From: Mycobacterium colombiense
GTDB taxonomy: Bacteria; Actinomycetota; Actinomycetes; Mycobacteriales; Mycobacteriaceae
Direction of reading: 5' to 3'
Length of the DNA stretch: 64,000 nucleotides
NCBI RefSeq assembly: GCF_003284975.1
Contig: NZ_QMEU01000011.1
Coordinates: 1-64,000 of the forward strand
The position numbers were made by a program, and so were the translations under genes. The notes beneath the pieces were generated by a model, which made no database searches, had not been told where the DNA came from, and worked only from the letters and a program-made list of their open reading frames with translations. Below are positions 9,152 to 17,900 of this stretch, in pieces (position 1 is the first letter of the stretch; the number at the start of each line of letters is the position of its first letter).

Positions 9152-10066
9152 CTATTGTTCCATCAGCGCGCTGGCGGAAAAATTGTGCTCAGGATCACGG
9201 CCAGCAAAGTAATCCTGCAGCGTCGAACTCAGCTGCGCCGGGTCCCACGCGGCGCCGTCGGCGCTGAATTTCCGCTCCACGGTCGGCGCGGCGACCAACG
9301 TCACCTGTGGACCGTAGACGATGAAGACCTGTCCGTTCACCTCGGCGGCCGCCGGGGACGACAGGAACTTCACCAGATTGACGACGTGCTCGGGTGACAA
9401 GGGGTCGATGCCGCCCGCCTCCACCTCGGGTGCGTCGCCGAAGACGTCGGCCGTCATCGCGGTGCGGGCGCGGGGGCAGATGGCGTTGGCGCAGACACCG
9501 TAGCGGCCCAGCGCTCGTGCGGCCGTCAGGGTGAGCGAGATGATGCCGGCCTTGGCGGCGCCGTAGTTCGCCTGCCCGACCGGACCGACCAGCCCGGCCT
9601 CCGACGCGGTGTTGACGATCCGCCCGAAGATCTGGCCGCCCGCCTCCTTGGCCTTGGACCGCCAGTAGGTCGCCGCGTTGCGGGTCAGCAGGAAGTGACC
9701 GCGCAGGTGCACGGCGATGACGAGATCCCACTCCTCGTCGGACATGTTGAACAGCATCCGGTCGCGGGTGATGCCGGCGTTGTTCACCACGATGTCGAGG
9801 CCGCCCAGCGAGTCGGCCTGAGCAACCAGTTCGTCGGCGGTGGCGCGTTCGCTGATGTCGCCGGCCACGGCGACGGCCTTGGACCCGGCGGAGTTGATCT
9901 CGTCGATGACGTCGGAGGCGTCCAGCGCCGCGGCGATGTCGTTGACGACGACGGTCGCGCCCTGGCGGGCCAGGCCGAGCGCCTCGGCGCGGCCCAGGCC
10001 CGCGGCCGCACCGGTCACCACCGCGACCTTTCCGGAGAGATCGGTCGCGTTCGTGCTGCTAGTCAA
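9152..10066 (-). CDS. hsd4A: Hsd4A / ChsB1, SDR acting as beta-hydroxyacyl-CoA and 17-beta-hydroxysteroid dehydrogenase
   Basis: Short-chain dehydrogenase (304 aa), counterpart of Rv3502c. In the literature this enzyme oxidises 3-hydroxyacyl-CoA intermediates of the sterol side chain and has 17-beta-hydroxysteroid dehydrogenase activity. The sequence shows the NAD motif TGAAAGLG (about residues 18-25), the NNAG motif, and the catalytic Ser with YxxxK in ASEAGLVGPVGQANYGAAK. A C-terminal extension of about 50 residues goes beyond the core SDR fold, as in the enzyme unit of multifunctional enzyme type 2. It lies 45 bp downstream of fdxD and probably shares its KstR-controlled promoter. Confidence 0.93.
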   Translation of the reverse strand: MTSSTNATDLSGKVAVVTGAAAGLGRAEALGLARQGATVVVNDIAAALDASDVIDEINSAGSKAVAVAGDISERATADELVAQADSLGGLDIVVNNAGITRDRMLFNMSDEEWDLVIAVHLRGHFLLTRNAATYWRSKAKEAGGQIFGRIVNTASEAGLVGPVGQANYGAAKAGIISLTLTAARALGRYGVCANAICPRARTAMTADVFGDAPEVEAGGIDPLSPEHVVNLVKFLSSPAAAEVNGQVFIVYGPQVTLVAAPTVERKFSADGAAWDPAQLSSTLQDYFAGRDPEHNFSASALMEQ

Positions 10067-10111
10067 TTTATGAATACCTCTAGTTTTCGGGTTACGCGCT
10101 CGGGGCTCGGA

Positions 10112-10303
10112 TTAGTCGCCGCGCTGAAGTGCCGCGCGCGGGCATTCGGCGATCGCCTGCTCGGCCAGCTGCTCCTGATCGGCGGGAATCGGGTCGAGCT
10201 TCACCACGGCGTAATCCTCGTCGTCCAGGTCGAAGATATCCGGGGCGATTCCCAAGCACACTGCGTTACCTTCGCACCGGTCACGGTCCACGATCACCCG
10301 CAC
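10112..10303 (-). CDS. fdxD: FdxD, small [3Fe-4S] ferredoxin
   Basis: Ferredoxin of 63 aa, counterpart of Rv3503c. Cysteines are at residues 10, 16 and 54 in the arrangement CxxxxxC…CP. The second cysteine of a 4Fe-4S pattern is absent, which is the signature of single-cluster [3Fe-4S] ferredoxins that feed actinobacterial P450s. The start is GTG at 10303, with AAGGAGG five bases upstream. It is the first gene of the fdxD-hsd4A unit. It is a candidate electron donor for CYP125 or CYP142, but the partner is not shown by the sequence. Confidence 0.93.
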   Translation of the reverse strand: MRVIVDRDRCEGNAVCLGIAPDIFDLDDEDYAVVKLDPIPADQEQLAEQAIAECPRAALQRGD

Positions 10304-10410
10304 AGCACCCTCCTTGAACCTGGCCTTCACCGTAGGACTCGCCTCATCAGCATGTAGGTCCACCATAGGGCCCCGACACCGCTGGGGAAACGGTCGCTGG
10401 ATTCCCAGAC

Positions 10411-10424
10411 TAGAACGTGTTACA
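10411..10424. promoter_or_regulatory. KstR operator between fdxD-hsd4A and fadE26-fadE27-fadD17
   Basis: TAGAACGTGTTACA, matching the KstR inverted repeat in 12 of 14 positions of the best copies here. It sits in the 213-bp divergent gap, 108 bp from the fdxD start and 93 bp from fadE26, so one site can control both directions. Confidence 0.9.
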
Positions 10425-10516
10425 ACCGGGAAGGCGGACGGGTAGCCGTTGGTCGAGCAGCGGCCTGTGACGAGGCTTGTCACTGAAGAACGTCGTAAAT
10501 CTGAAGGACGGCTGAA

Positions 10517-11698
10517 ATGCGCATCAGTTACACCCCGGAACAAGAGGACCTGCGTCGCGAGCTGCGGTCGTACTTCACCGCGCTGATGACCCCGGAGCGC
10601 CGCGAGGCGCTGACCTCGACGGGGGGCGGCGAGGTCGGGACGGGCACCGCGTATCGCGACACCGTCGCGCAGATGGGCAAGGACGGGTGGCTCACCTTGA
10701 ACTGGCCCAAGGAGTACGGCGGCCAGGACCGTTCCCCGATGGACTCGCTCATCTTCACCGACGAGGCAGCGATCGCCGGCGTGCCGGTGCCGTTCCTGAC
10801 GATCAACAGCGTGGCGCCGACGATCATGGCGTTCGGCACGGAGGAACAGAAGAAGTTCTTCCTGCCCAAGATCGCCGCCGGCGAGCTGCACTTCTCGATC
10901 GGCTACTCCGAGCCCGGAGCCGGCACCGACCTGGCCAACCTGCGCACCACGGCCGTCCGCGACGGCGACGACTACGTCATCAACGGCCAGAAGATGTGGA
11001 CCAGCCTGATCGCCTACGCGGACTGGGTGTGGCTGGCGGTCCGCACCAACCCGGACGCCAAGAAGCACCGCGGCATCTCGATGCTGACCGTGCCGACGAC
11101 CGCCGAAGGTTTCTCCTGGACGCCGGTGCACACCATGGCCGGGGTGGACACCAGCGCCACCTATTACTCCGACGTGCGTGTGCCGGTGACCAACCTGATC
11201 GGCGAGGAGAACGGCGGTTGGAAACTGGTGACCAACCAGCTCAACCACGAGCGGGTGGCGCTGGTCTCGCCGCAACCGATCTTCCTGGCGCTGCGCGAGG
11301 TTCGTGAATGGGCCCAGAACACCAAGGACGCCGGCGGGGCGCGGTTGATCGATTCCGAGTGGGTGCAGATCAACCTGGCCCGGGTGCACGCCAAGGCCGA
11401 GGTTCTCAAGCTGATCAACTGGGAGCTGGCCTCGGCCACCAGTGAAGCCCTGTCGCCCGCCGATGCGTCGGCGGCCAAGGTGTATGGCACCGAGCTGGCC
11501 ACCGAGGCGTACCGGTTGCTGATGGAGGTGCTGGGTACCGCGGCGACGGTACGCCAGAATTCGCCGGGCGCATTGCTGCGCGGCCGGGTCGAGCGAATGC
11601 ACCGGGCCTGCCTGATCCTGACCTTCGGCGGCGGCACCAATGAGGTGCAGCGCGACATCATCGGCATGGTCGCCCTCGGTCTGCCTAGAAACCGTTAA
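10517..11698 (+). CDS. fadE26: FadE26 (ChsE4), acyl-CoA dehydrogenase subunit
   Basis: Acyl-CoA dehydrogenase (393 aa), counterpart of Rv3504. With FadE27 it forms an alpha2beta2 dehydrogenase that introduces the 2,3-double bond into long (C8/C5) cholesterol side chains. Visible features: the N-terminal helical domain, the FAD/substrate segment FSIGYSEPGAGTDLANLRTT, KMWTS, and the C-terminal motif FGGGTNEVQRDIIG. ATG start at 10517. fadE27 follows 38 bp downstream. It is the subunit with the standard catalytic architecture, while the partner is more diverged. Confidence 0.94.
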   Translation: MRISYTPEQEDLRRELRSYFTALMTPERREALTSTGGGEVGTGTAYRDTVAQMGKDGWLTLNWPKEYGGQDRSPMDSLIFTDEAAIAGVPVPFLTINSVAPTIMAFGTEEQKKFFLPKIAAGELHFSIGYSEPGAGTDLANLRTTAVRDGDDYVINGQKMWTSLIAYADWVWLAVRTNPDAKKHRGISMLTVPTTAEGFSWTPVHTMAGVDTSATYYSDVRVPVTNLIGEENGGWKLVTNQLNHERVALVSPQPIFLALREVREWAQNTKDAGGARLIDSEWVQINLARVHAKAEVLKLINWELASATSEALSPADASAAKVYGTELATEAYRLLMEVLGTAATVRQNSPGALLRGRVERMHRACLILTFGGGTNEVQRDIIGMVALGLPRNR

Positions 11699-11736
11699 GC
11701 ACCGCTGAGCCGCAACGTAATAGAAGGACGGACGTC

Positions 11737-12834
11737 ATGGATTTCACCACCACCGAAGCGGCGCACGACCTCGGCAACCTGGTCGACACCATCGTGGAGT
11801 CGGTATGCACCCCCGAACACCAGCGCGAGCTCGACGGGCTCGATCAGCGCTTCGACCGCGACCTGTGGGCAAAGCTGATCGACGCCGGCATCCTGTCCAG
11901 CGCGTCGGCCACCTCGCTGGGCGGTGACGGCTTCGGGGCGCTCGAGCAGATCGCGATCCTGGTCGCGCTGGGGCACCAGCTGGCCGCCGTGCCCTACCTG
12001 GAGTCGGTGGTGCTGGGTGCTGGAGCCCTGGCCCGCTTCGGGTCCGAAGAGCTGCAACAGAATTGGGGCGCGCCGGCCGTCAACGGCGAGAAGACGCTGG
12101 CTGTGGCCCTCGACGGCGAGATGGGCGAGGGGCCGGTGCGGGCGGCCGGCGCCGGCGCAGGCTACCGGCTGACCGGGACGCGCACCCAGGTCGGATTCGG
12201 CCCGGTGGCCGACGCGTTCCTGGTTCCCGCCGAAACCGATTCCGGCACGGCCGTTTTCCTGGTGGCCGCCGACGACCCGGGCGTCACGGTGACCGCGCTG
12301 GAAACCACCGGCCTGGGCAGCGTCGGTCATCTCGCCCTGGAGGGAACCGAGGTGGACGAGAGCCGCAAGGTCGGGGGCGTCGAGGTCGTGACCTGGCTTA
12401 GCACGCTGGGCACCTTGGGCCGCAGCGCTTTCCAACTCGGGGTGCTCGAGCGGGGCCTGCAGATGACGGCCGAATACGCCCGCGAGCGTGAGCAGTTCGA
12501 CCGCCCGATCGGCAGCTTCCAGGCGGTGTCACAGCGGCTCGCCGACGGCTACATCGACGTGAAGGGGTTGCGGCTCACGCTCACCCAGGCGGCCTGGCGG
12601 GTCTCGGAAGACATCGCCGCCGAAATCGACGTCGCCAGTGCGGCGTTCTGGGCCGCCGAGGCCGGCCACCGGGTGGCGCACACCATCGTGCACGTGCACG
12701 GCGGCGTCGGCGTGGACACCGATCACCCGGCGCACCGCTACTTCCTGGCGGCCAAGGAGACCGAGTTCGCCCTCGGCGGCGCCACCGGTCAGCTGCGGCG
12801 GATCGGCCGGGAGCTGGCGGAGACGCCCGCTTAG
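11737..12834 (+). CDS. fadE27: FadE27 (ChsE5), acyl-CoA dehydrogenase partner subunit
   Basis: Diverged acyl-CoA dehydrogenase (365 aa), counterpart of Rv3505 and partner of FadE26. It retains the C-terminal domain with REREQFDRPIGSFQAVSQRLAD and HVHGGVGVDTDHPAHRYF, but lacks a clear version of the YSEPGAGTD flavin loop. Such alpha-beta pairs bind fewer FADs per tetramer than homotetramers. It lies between fadE26 and fadD17, with only 5 bp before the fadD17 ATG. Confidence 0.93.
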   Translation: MDFTTTEAAHDLGNLVDTIVESVCTPEHQRELDGLDQRFDRDLWAKLIDAGILSSASATSLGGDGFGALEQIAILVALGHQLAAVPYLESVVLGAGALARFGSEELQQNWGAPAVNGEKTLAVALDGEMGEGPVRAAGAGAGYRLTGTRTQVGFGPVADAFLVPAETDSGTAVFLVAADDPGVTVTALETTGLGSVGHLALEGTEVDESRKVGGVEVVTWLSTLGTLGRSAFQLGVLERGLQMTAEYAREREQFDRPIGSFQAVSQRLADGYIDVKGLRLTLTQAAWRVSEDIAAEIDVASAAFWAAEAGHRVAHTIVHVHGGVGVDTDHPAHRYFLAAKETEFALGGATGQLRRIGRELAETPA

Positions 12835-12839
12835 GCGCA

Positions 12840-14351
12840 ATGGATCTCACCGAGGACCTGACGGTCACCAAGCTGCTGGAGCCGCTGACCGAGATCGACG
12901 ATCGGGGCGTCTACTTCGAGGACTCGTTCACCAGCTGGCGCGACCACCTGCAGCACGGTGCCGCGATCGCCGCGACGCTGCGGGCGCGCCTCGACCCCGC
13001 CCGGCCGCCGCATGTCGGCGTGCTGTTGGAGAACACCCCGTTCTTCTCGGCGATGCTGGTAGCAGCGGGCATGTCGGGGATCGTGCCGGTGGGACTCAAC
13101 CCGGTGCGCCGCGGCGAGGCCCTGCGGCGCGACGTCGCCAAGGCCGACTGCCAATTGGTGCTGGCGGATTCGAAATCGTCTGAGACGCTTGGTGATATCG
13201 AGCACCTGAACGCCGACTCGGCCGAGTGGGCCGACGAGGTCGCCGCGCACCGCGACGCCCCGATCTCCTTCCAGGCCGCGTCGCCGGCGGAGCTGTTCAT
13301 GTTGATCTTCACCTCGGGCACCAGCGGCGAGCCCAAGGCGGTCAAGTGCAGCCACGGCAAGGTGGCTATCGCGGGCGTGACGATGTCACAGCGCTTCGGC
13401 CTGGGCCGCGATGACGTCTGCTACGTGTCGATGCCGCTGTTTCATTCCAATGCGGTGTTGGTCGGCTGGGCGGTGGCGGCGGCCTGCGAGGGCTCGATGG
13501 CCTTGCGGCGCAAGTTCTCTGCTTCGAATTTCATCGTCGATGTCCGTCGTTACGGCGCCACCTACGCCAACTACGTGGGCAAGCCACTGTCGTATGTGCT
13601 CGCCACGCCCGAGCGACCCGACGATGCCGACAATCCGCTGCAGGCGGTATACGGCAACGAGGGCGTGCCCGAGGACATCGAGCGCTTCGGCCGCAGGTTC
13701 GGGTGCGTCGTGCAGGACGGGTTCGGTTCCACCGAGGGCGGCGTGGCCATCGCGCGCACCCCCGATACGCCGGCGGGTTCACTGGGCCCGCTACCGGAGG
13801 GCATCGACATCATCGATCCCGACACCGGGGCGTCCTGCCCGCCTGGCGTCGTCGGCGAATTGGTCAACACCGCGGGGCCGGGGCGTTTCGAGGGTTACTA
13901 CAACGACAAGGCGGCCGAAGCCGAGCGGATGGCCGGCGGGGTGTATCACAGCGGTGATCTCGCCTACCGCGACGACGCCGGCTATGCGTATTTCGCTGGG
14001 CGGCTGGGAGATTGGATGCGGGTCGACGGCGAAAACCTGGGCGCCGCCCCGATCGAGCGGGTGCTGCTGCGCCACCCCGACGTCACCGAGGTCGCGGTGT
14101 ACCCGGTCCCCGACCCGAGGGTCGGCGACCAGGTGATGGCGGCGTTGGTGATGGCGCCGGGCACCGAGTTCGAGGACGAGAAGTTCCGCGCGTTTCTGGC
14201 CGAGCAGCCGGACTTGGGCCCCAAGCAATGGCCGTCGTACGTGCGGATCAGCACCAAACTGCCGCGGACGGTGACCTTCAAGGTGTTGAAGCGCCAGTTG
14301 GCCGCCCAGGGTGTGGACTGCGACGACCCGGTGTGGCGGATCCACCCCTAG
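12840..14351 (+). CDS. fadD17: FadD17, steroid side-chain acyl-CoA ligase
   Basis: AMP-forming acyl-CoA synthetase (503 aa), counterpart of Rv3506, which activates cholesterol-derived side-chain carboxylates as CoA thioesters. The adenylate-forming signature LIFTSGTSGEPKAVKCSHGK lies near residues 155-175, the motif FGSTEGG near 297 and YHSGDLAYRDDAGYAYFAGR near 365-385. The usual catalytic lysine region at the C-terminus is TVTFKVLKRQL. It is the last gene of the fadE26-fadE27-fadD17 operon. Preference between C8 and C5 side chains cannot be read from sequence. Confidence 0.92.
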   Translation: MDLTEDLTVTKLLEPLTEIDDRGVYFEDSFTSWRDHLQHGAAIAATLRARLDPARPPHVGVLLENTPFFSAMLVAAGMSGIVPVGLNPVRRGEALRRDVAKADCQLVLADSKSSETLGDIEHLNADSAEWADEVAAHRDAPISFQAASPAELFMLIFTSGTSGEPKAVKCSHGKVAIAGVTMSQRFGLGRDDVCYVSMPLFHSNAVLVGWAVAAACEGSMALRRKFSASNFIVDVRRYGATYANYVGKPLSYVLATPERPDDADNPLQAVYGNEGVPEDIERFGRRFGCVVQDGFGSTEGGVAIARTPDTPAGSLGPLPEGIDIIDPDTGASCPPGVVGELVNTAGPGRFEGYYNDKAAEAERMAGGVYHSGDLAYRDDAGYAYFAGRLGDWMRVDGENLGAAPIERVLLRHPDVTEVAVYPVPDPRVGDQVMAALVMAPGTEFEDEKFRAFLAEQPDLGPKQWPSYVRISTKLPRTVTFKVLKRQLAAQGVDCDDPVWRIHP

Positions 14352-14409
14352 GGACCCGGGTCGTGCGTTGCCGCCGGATGCGCGGTCCACACAGTAAACT
14401 CAGCGCTTG

Positions 14410-14640
14410 ATGAAAATCCGCGAAACGATCGCCCGCTCGATCCTGGTCGGGTCGGTGGGTGGCGCCGCGCTCGGGCTGGGCTCCGGTTTCGCCGCGGCGG
14501 ATCCGCCTCCGCCGCCTCCCCTGCCTCCGCCACCGCCGCCGCTGGTGTGGTCGCCGCCGACGCCGGACCGCGAACCGTGGGAAGCCCCGCCCCCGCCGGA
14601 GCAGGGGCCGCCGCTGCCACCACTCCCGCCGGCGGCCTGA
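14410..14640 (+). CDS. Small secreted proline-rich protein
   Basis: Unrecognised 76-aa protein. It has a clear signal peptide (basic MKIRETIARS, hydrophobic core, alanine-rich end FAAADPPP, cleavage probably after AAA). The mature part of about 45 residues is roughly half proline, with W and E interspersed. The ATG at 14410 is preceded in frame by TTG at 14407, which would add one residue. TAAACT about 15 bp upstream could be a -10 element. It occupies a place where M. tuberculosis has PE_PGRS genes. Function unknown. Confidence 0.7.
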   Translation: MKIRETIARSILVGSVGGAALGLGSGFAAADPPPPPPLPPPPPPLVWSPPTPDREPWEAPPPPEQGPPLPPLPPAA

Positions 14641-14664
14641 TGTCAACGCCGTTAAGGAGACGCG

Positions 14665-14733
14665 ATGGTTGATGCGCCGGTCCCCCACCTCGGCGTCGCG
14701 GTGACGCGCGCCGAAATCGGAACCCGCGCATGA
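14665..14733 (+). CDS. 22-codon leader ORF coupled to the beta-lactamase-fold gene
   Basis: Short ORF whose ATG at 14665 follows a strong Shine-Dalgarno AAGGAG by five bases. Its TGA overlaps the next gene's ATG (ATGA at 14730-14733). The peptide is MVDAPVPHLGVAVTRAEIGT plus RA. The following gene has no good ribosome binding site of its own, so this ORF probably drives its translation by coupling. Whether the peptide itself has a role is unknown. Confidence 0.5.
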   Translation: MVDAPVPHLGVAVTRAEIGTRA

Positions 14734-15443
14734 CGGCACGCCCGCTCGAGCTCGCGCTGGAAGCCAGCTTCGACCAGCTTGCCGCCGCGGTGCCGGCGAA
14801 CGTCGGCGTCGCGATCGCCCGGCCGGACAGAACCTTTTCGCTGGGCAGCTGGTGGTCGGGCGTGGCATGGTCGACCATCAAGGTGCCGTTGGCGATAGCG
14901 GCGCTGCGCAACGATTGGCTGGGCGCGCGCGATTTGGTCGTCAAGGCCATCACAGAATCCGACAACCGCGCCTCCGAACAGTTGTGGTCGCAGTTGGGCG
15001 AGCCCGCCCAGGCGGCGCGCCGGGTCCAGGTCGTGGTGGCCGAGGGCGGCGACACCGCGACGGTGGTCGAATCGCGTCGACTTCGCCGCGGGTTCACCGC
15101 ATTCGGCCAGACGCAGTGGAGCCTGCAGCGCCAAGCGCGGTTCGCCGCGGAGCTGTCGACCATCCCCGACGCCGTCGAAGTGATCGACCTGATGCAGCGC
15201 CTGGTCACCGGCGACCAGTGGGGCCTGGCCGCCAAAGGCATTGCCGCCAAGGGCGGTTGGGGCCCGGGTGTGCACGGCGAGTACCTGGTCCGGCAATTCG
15301 GCATCGTCCCCACCCCGGCCGGTCACTGGGGCGTGGCGCTGGCGGCCGATGCGCACGACGGCGCGTTCGAGACGGGCATCGACGTGGTCAACACGATGAC
15401 GGACTGGCTGCTGAGCCGGCTGCCGACCCTAGCCCGTTATTGA
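14730..15443 (+). CDS. Class A beta-lactamase-fold serine hydrolase, probably cytoplasmic
   Basis: 237-aa protein with the three signatures of the serine beta-lactamase/DD-peptidase fold in the right order: S48-T-I-K51 (SxxK), S77-D78-N79 (SDN), and KGGWG at 174-178 in place of KTG. No clear Glu166-type omega loop was found and there is no signal peptide, so it is unlikely to be an ordinary secreted beta-lactamase. It may be an esterase or a defunct relative. It is translationally coupled to the leader ORF and ends convergently with ilvX, with a 15-bp overlap. It has no counterpart at this position in M. tuberculosis as far as I recall. Confidence 0.75.
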   Translation: MTARPLELALEASFDQLAAAVPANVGVAIARPDRTFSLGSWWSGVAWSTIKVPLAIAALRNDWLGARDLVVKAITESDNRASEQLWSQLGEPAQAARRVQVVVAEGGDTATVVESRRLRRGFTAFGQTQWSLQRQARFAAELSTIPDAVEVIDLMQRLVTGDQWGLAAKGIAAKGGWGPGVHGEYLVRQFGIVPTPAGHWGVALAADAHDGAFETGIDVVNTMTDWLLSRLPTLARY

Positions 15444-16979
15444 CGGCACCACGGCGTCGATCAGATGCGGCCCCGGTTCGGCGAAGGCGGCGCGTAGCGC
15501 ATCGGCCAATTCGTCGGCCGTGGTGACGCGCCGGGCGGGCACTCCCATGCCCTCGCTCATCTTCACGAAATCCATTGTCGGGTCGGATAAGTCGAGCAGC
15601 GACAGCGCTTCGGGGCCGGGCGCCGACCCGGCGCCGACGCGTTGCAGCTCGATGCGCAGGATGTCGTAGGCGCTGTTGTTGTACAGCACGGTGGTGACGT
15701 TGAGGTTCTCCCGCGCCTGGGTCCACAATCCCGAGATCGTGTACATGGCCGAGCCATCGGATTCCAGACACAACACCGGGCGATTGGGGGCGGCCACCGC
15801 GGCGCCCACCGCGGCCGGAATGCCGTAGCCGATCGCCCCACCGGTCAGGGTCAGCCAGTCGTGCGCCGGCGCCCCGGCGGTCGCCTGGGCGAGCAGCACG
15901 CCCGAGGTGTTCGACTCGTCGACCACTATGGCCCCTTCGGGCAGCAGCGCCCCGATCACATCGGCGGCCGACGCGGAGGTCAGCGGACCCGTCGGCAGCG
16001 AGGGACGCGATGCGGGGGCCACTGGCGCCTCGGTGCCGGGCGCCACCTGGTCGGCTAGGGCGATCAAAGCCTCTGCCGCGCCGCTGTATTCGGCAAGCAC
16101 GTGCACCTCGCAGCCGGCCGGCACCAGATCGCTGGGCATGCCGGGGTAGGCGAAGAACGACACCGGCGACTTGGCGCCGGCCAGCACCAGATGCTTGGCT
16201 CCGTCCAGCTGGGCGGTGGCGGCCTCGGCGAAATAGGCGAGCCGGTCGACCGCGGGGACGCCGGCGCCGCGCTCCAGCCGGGCGGGGAAGGTTTCGCACA
16301 ACACGCGCGCACCCGTCGCCGCCGCAATGCGGGCGGCCGCCGCCAGCCCGGCTCGGCGGGTGGCGTCGCCGCCCACCATGATCACCGTGGGCTCGCCGGA
16401 GCCGACCACCTCGAGCACCTCGGGCGCCAGCAGCGGATCGGCGCTCCCCGGCCGCGCATCCAGGTTGGAGAACAGCTGGGCGCCGTCGGACCAGGACACG
16501 TCGGCGGGCAGGATCAGCGTGGAAATCTGTGAACCCCACCGGCTGGCCGCGATGCCCTCGACGGCGTCGGCCGAAACCTGGGAGGCGTCAGCGGTCCGGC
16601 GCACCCAGCCCGAGACGGTGCCGGCCAACGCGTCGATGTCGGATTCCAGTGGGGCGTCGTACTTTTTGTGATAGGTCGCGTGGTCACCGACGACCACCAC
16701 CATCGGCACCCGCGCGCGGCGCGCGTTGTGCAGGTTGGCCAGGCCGTTGCCCAGTCCGGGTCCCAAGTGCAGCAGCACCGCGGCCGGTCTATCCGCGATG
16801 CGCGCGTAACCGTCGGCCGCTCCGGTGGCGACCCCCTCGAACAGCGCCAGCACGCCTCGCATCCGCGGCACGGCGTCCAGCGCCGCGACGAAATGCATCT
16901 CGGAGGTGCCCGGGTTGGCGAAACACACCTCGACGCCGCCGTCCACCAGGGTGTTGATCAGGGCCTGGGCACCGTTCAC
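15429..16979 (-). CDS. ilvX: IlvX, thiamine-diphosphate enzyme of the acetolactate-synthase family
   Basis: 516-aa ThDP-dependent enzyme, counterpart of Rv3509c. It has the N-terminal pyrimidine-binding domain with the activating glutamate region (ANPGTSEMHFVAAL), a central domain, and a C-terminal ThDP-binding domain with the metal motif GDG replaced by SDGSAMYTISGL…NN. TGGAIGYGIPAAVGAA also fits the family. Its GTG start at 16979 overlaps the stop of the upstream amidohydrolase (GTGA). The frame is open further upstream, but the homologous N-terminus begins here. The true substrate is unknown; it is probably not branched-chain acetolactate synthesis. Confidence 0.85.
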   Translation of the reverse strand: MNGAQALINTLVDGGVEVCFANPGTSEMHFVAALDAVPRMRGVLALFEGVATGAADGYARIADRPAAVLLHLGPGLGNGLANLHNARRARVPMVVVVGDHATYHKKYDAPLESDIDALAGTVSGWVRRTADASQVSADAVEGIAASRWGSQISTLILPADVSWSDGAQLFSNLDARPGSADPLLAPEVLEVVGSGEPTVIMVGGDATRRAGLAAAARIAAATGARVLCETFPARLERGAGVPAVDRLAYFAEAATAQLDGAKHLVLAGAKSPVSFFAYPGMPSDLVPAGCEVHVLAEYSGAAEALIALADQVAPGTEAPVAPASRPSLPTGPLTSASAADVIGALLPEGAIVVDESNTSGVLLAQATAGAPAHDWLTLTGGAIGYGIPAAVGAAVAAPNRPVLCLESDGSAMYTISGLWTQARENLNVTTVLYNNSAYDILRIELQRVGAGSAPGPEALSLLDLSDPTMDFVKMSEGMGVPARRVTTADELADALRAAFAEPGPHLIDAVVPSITG

Positions 16980-17803
16980 TTGACTGCCTCCAGTCGGAAA
17001 ACTCGTTCGGCGTTGCCGCGCAGGAAATCTCGGCGGGCCTCGTCGGAAAGCCCGAGGGCGTCCAGTCCCGCCAGCGCGTGCTCGTGGGTGATCATCGGAT
17101 AGTTGGTGCCGAACAACACCTTTCGTTGCCCAGTACCGGTCTTCATGAATCTGACAAGTTCGTCCGGCAACCGCTTGATGGTGTATGCCGAGGTGTCGAT
17201 GTAGACGTTTTCGTGCTTGCGGGCCACCGCGACCATCTCCTCGGTCCACGGGTAGCCGACGTGACCGCAGACGATCACCAGCTCCGGGAAATCGAGCGCC
17301 ACCTGGTCGATGTAGGGAATCGGCCGGCCGGTCTCCGACGGGCGCAACGGGCCGGTGTGACCGACCTGGGTGCAGAACGGCACCCCGGATTCCACGCACT
17401 GGGCGAACAGCGGATAGTAGCGGCGATCGGTGGGCGGGGCGTCCCACAACCACGGCACCACCCGCAGGCCGACGAACCCTCCGTCGGCTATCCGGCGCCG
17501 CAGCTCCCGGACGGCTTCCATCGGGCGGTCCAGGTCGACGGTGGCCAGCCCGGCGAGCCGGTTCGGGTGCGCGGCAATCCATTGCGCCACCTCGTCGTTG
17601 GAGACCAGGTCGGCTCCACCGGGCCCCCGCCAGGCGCTGAGCACACCCACTTCGACGTCGGCGGCGTCCATCGACGCCAGGGTCGCCTCGATCGGGAGAT
17701 CGGTGTCGGGGATCGACCCGCCCGTCCACCGCCGCAGGGATGCCAGCATGTCGCTGCGCAGGAACCGCGCAGTCGGATGCTGCATCCAGACATCGATCGT
17801 CAT
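16976..17803 (-). CDS. Amidohydrolase-2 family protein
   Basis: 275-aa TIM-barrel amidohydrolase (ACMSD-like, Amidohydro_2), counterpart of Rv3510c. Metal- and substrate-site segments visible are QVGHTGPLRP, VCGHVGYPWTEE and FGTNYPMITHEHAL. The usual N-terminal HxH is reduced to the start MTIDVWMQHP. It is followed by ilvX with a 4-bp overlap, which suggests the two act on related compounds; members of this family are mostly decarboxylases or hydrolases of ring-cleavage products. The substrate is not known. Confidence 0.8.
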   Translation of the reverse strand: MTIDVWMQHPTARFLRSDMLASLRRWTGGSIPDTDLPIEATLASMDAADVEVGVLSAWRGPGGADLVSNDEVAQWIAAHPNRLAGLATVDLDRPMEAVRELRRRIADGGFVGLRVVPWLWDAPPTDRRYYPLFAQCVESGVPFCTQVGHTGPLRPSETGRPIPYIDQVALDFPELVIVCGHVGYPWTEEMVAVARKHENVYIDTSAYTIKRLPDELVRFMKTGTGQRKVLFGTNYPMITHEHALAGLDALGLSDEARRDFLRGNAERVFRLEAVK

Positions 17804-17824
17804 GCGATTGGACTTTAGCCCGCC

Positions 17825-17870
17825 GACGATGCGCGCCGCGGAGCGGCGGCAGGAGGAGACGGGCGATCAA
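17825..17870 (+). repeat. Intercistronic MIRU-like repeat, copy 1
   Basis: GATGCGCGCCGCGGAGCGG followed by AGGAGGAG and GGGCGATCAACACCG. It aligns closely with the copy at 61871-61920 and shares the GATGAGGAGGAG-type ending with copies at 32604-32640 and 52485-52524. Here it runs opposite to both neighbouring genes. Confidence 0.6.
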
Positions 17871-17900
17871 CACCGGACCGGGGCCGGCCGCCCTCCGACC

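Noticed and set aside
10112..11602. 496-codon minus-strand open frame through fadE26.
   Set aside because: Only the last 63 codons (fdxD) show homology and a ribosome binding site; the rest is the shadow of fadE26.
12481..12495. CGCGAGCGTGAGCAG in fadE27 as another copy of the hairpin repeat.
   Set aside because: It encodes the conserved AREREQF motif and has no inverted partner.
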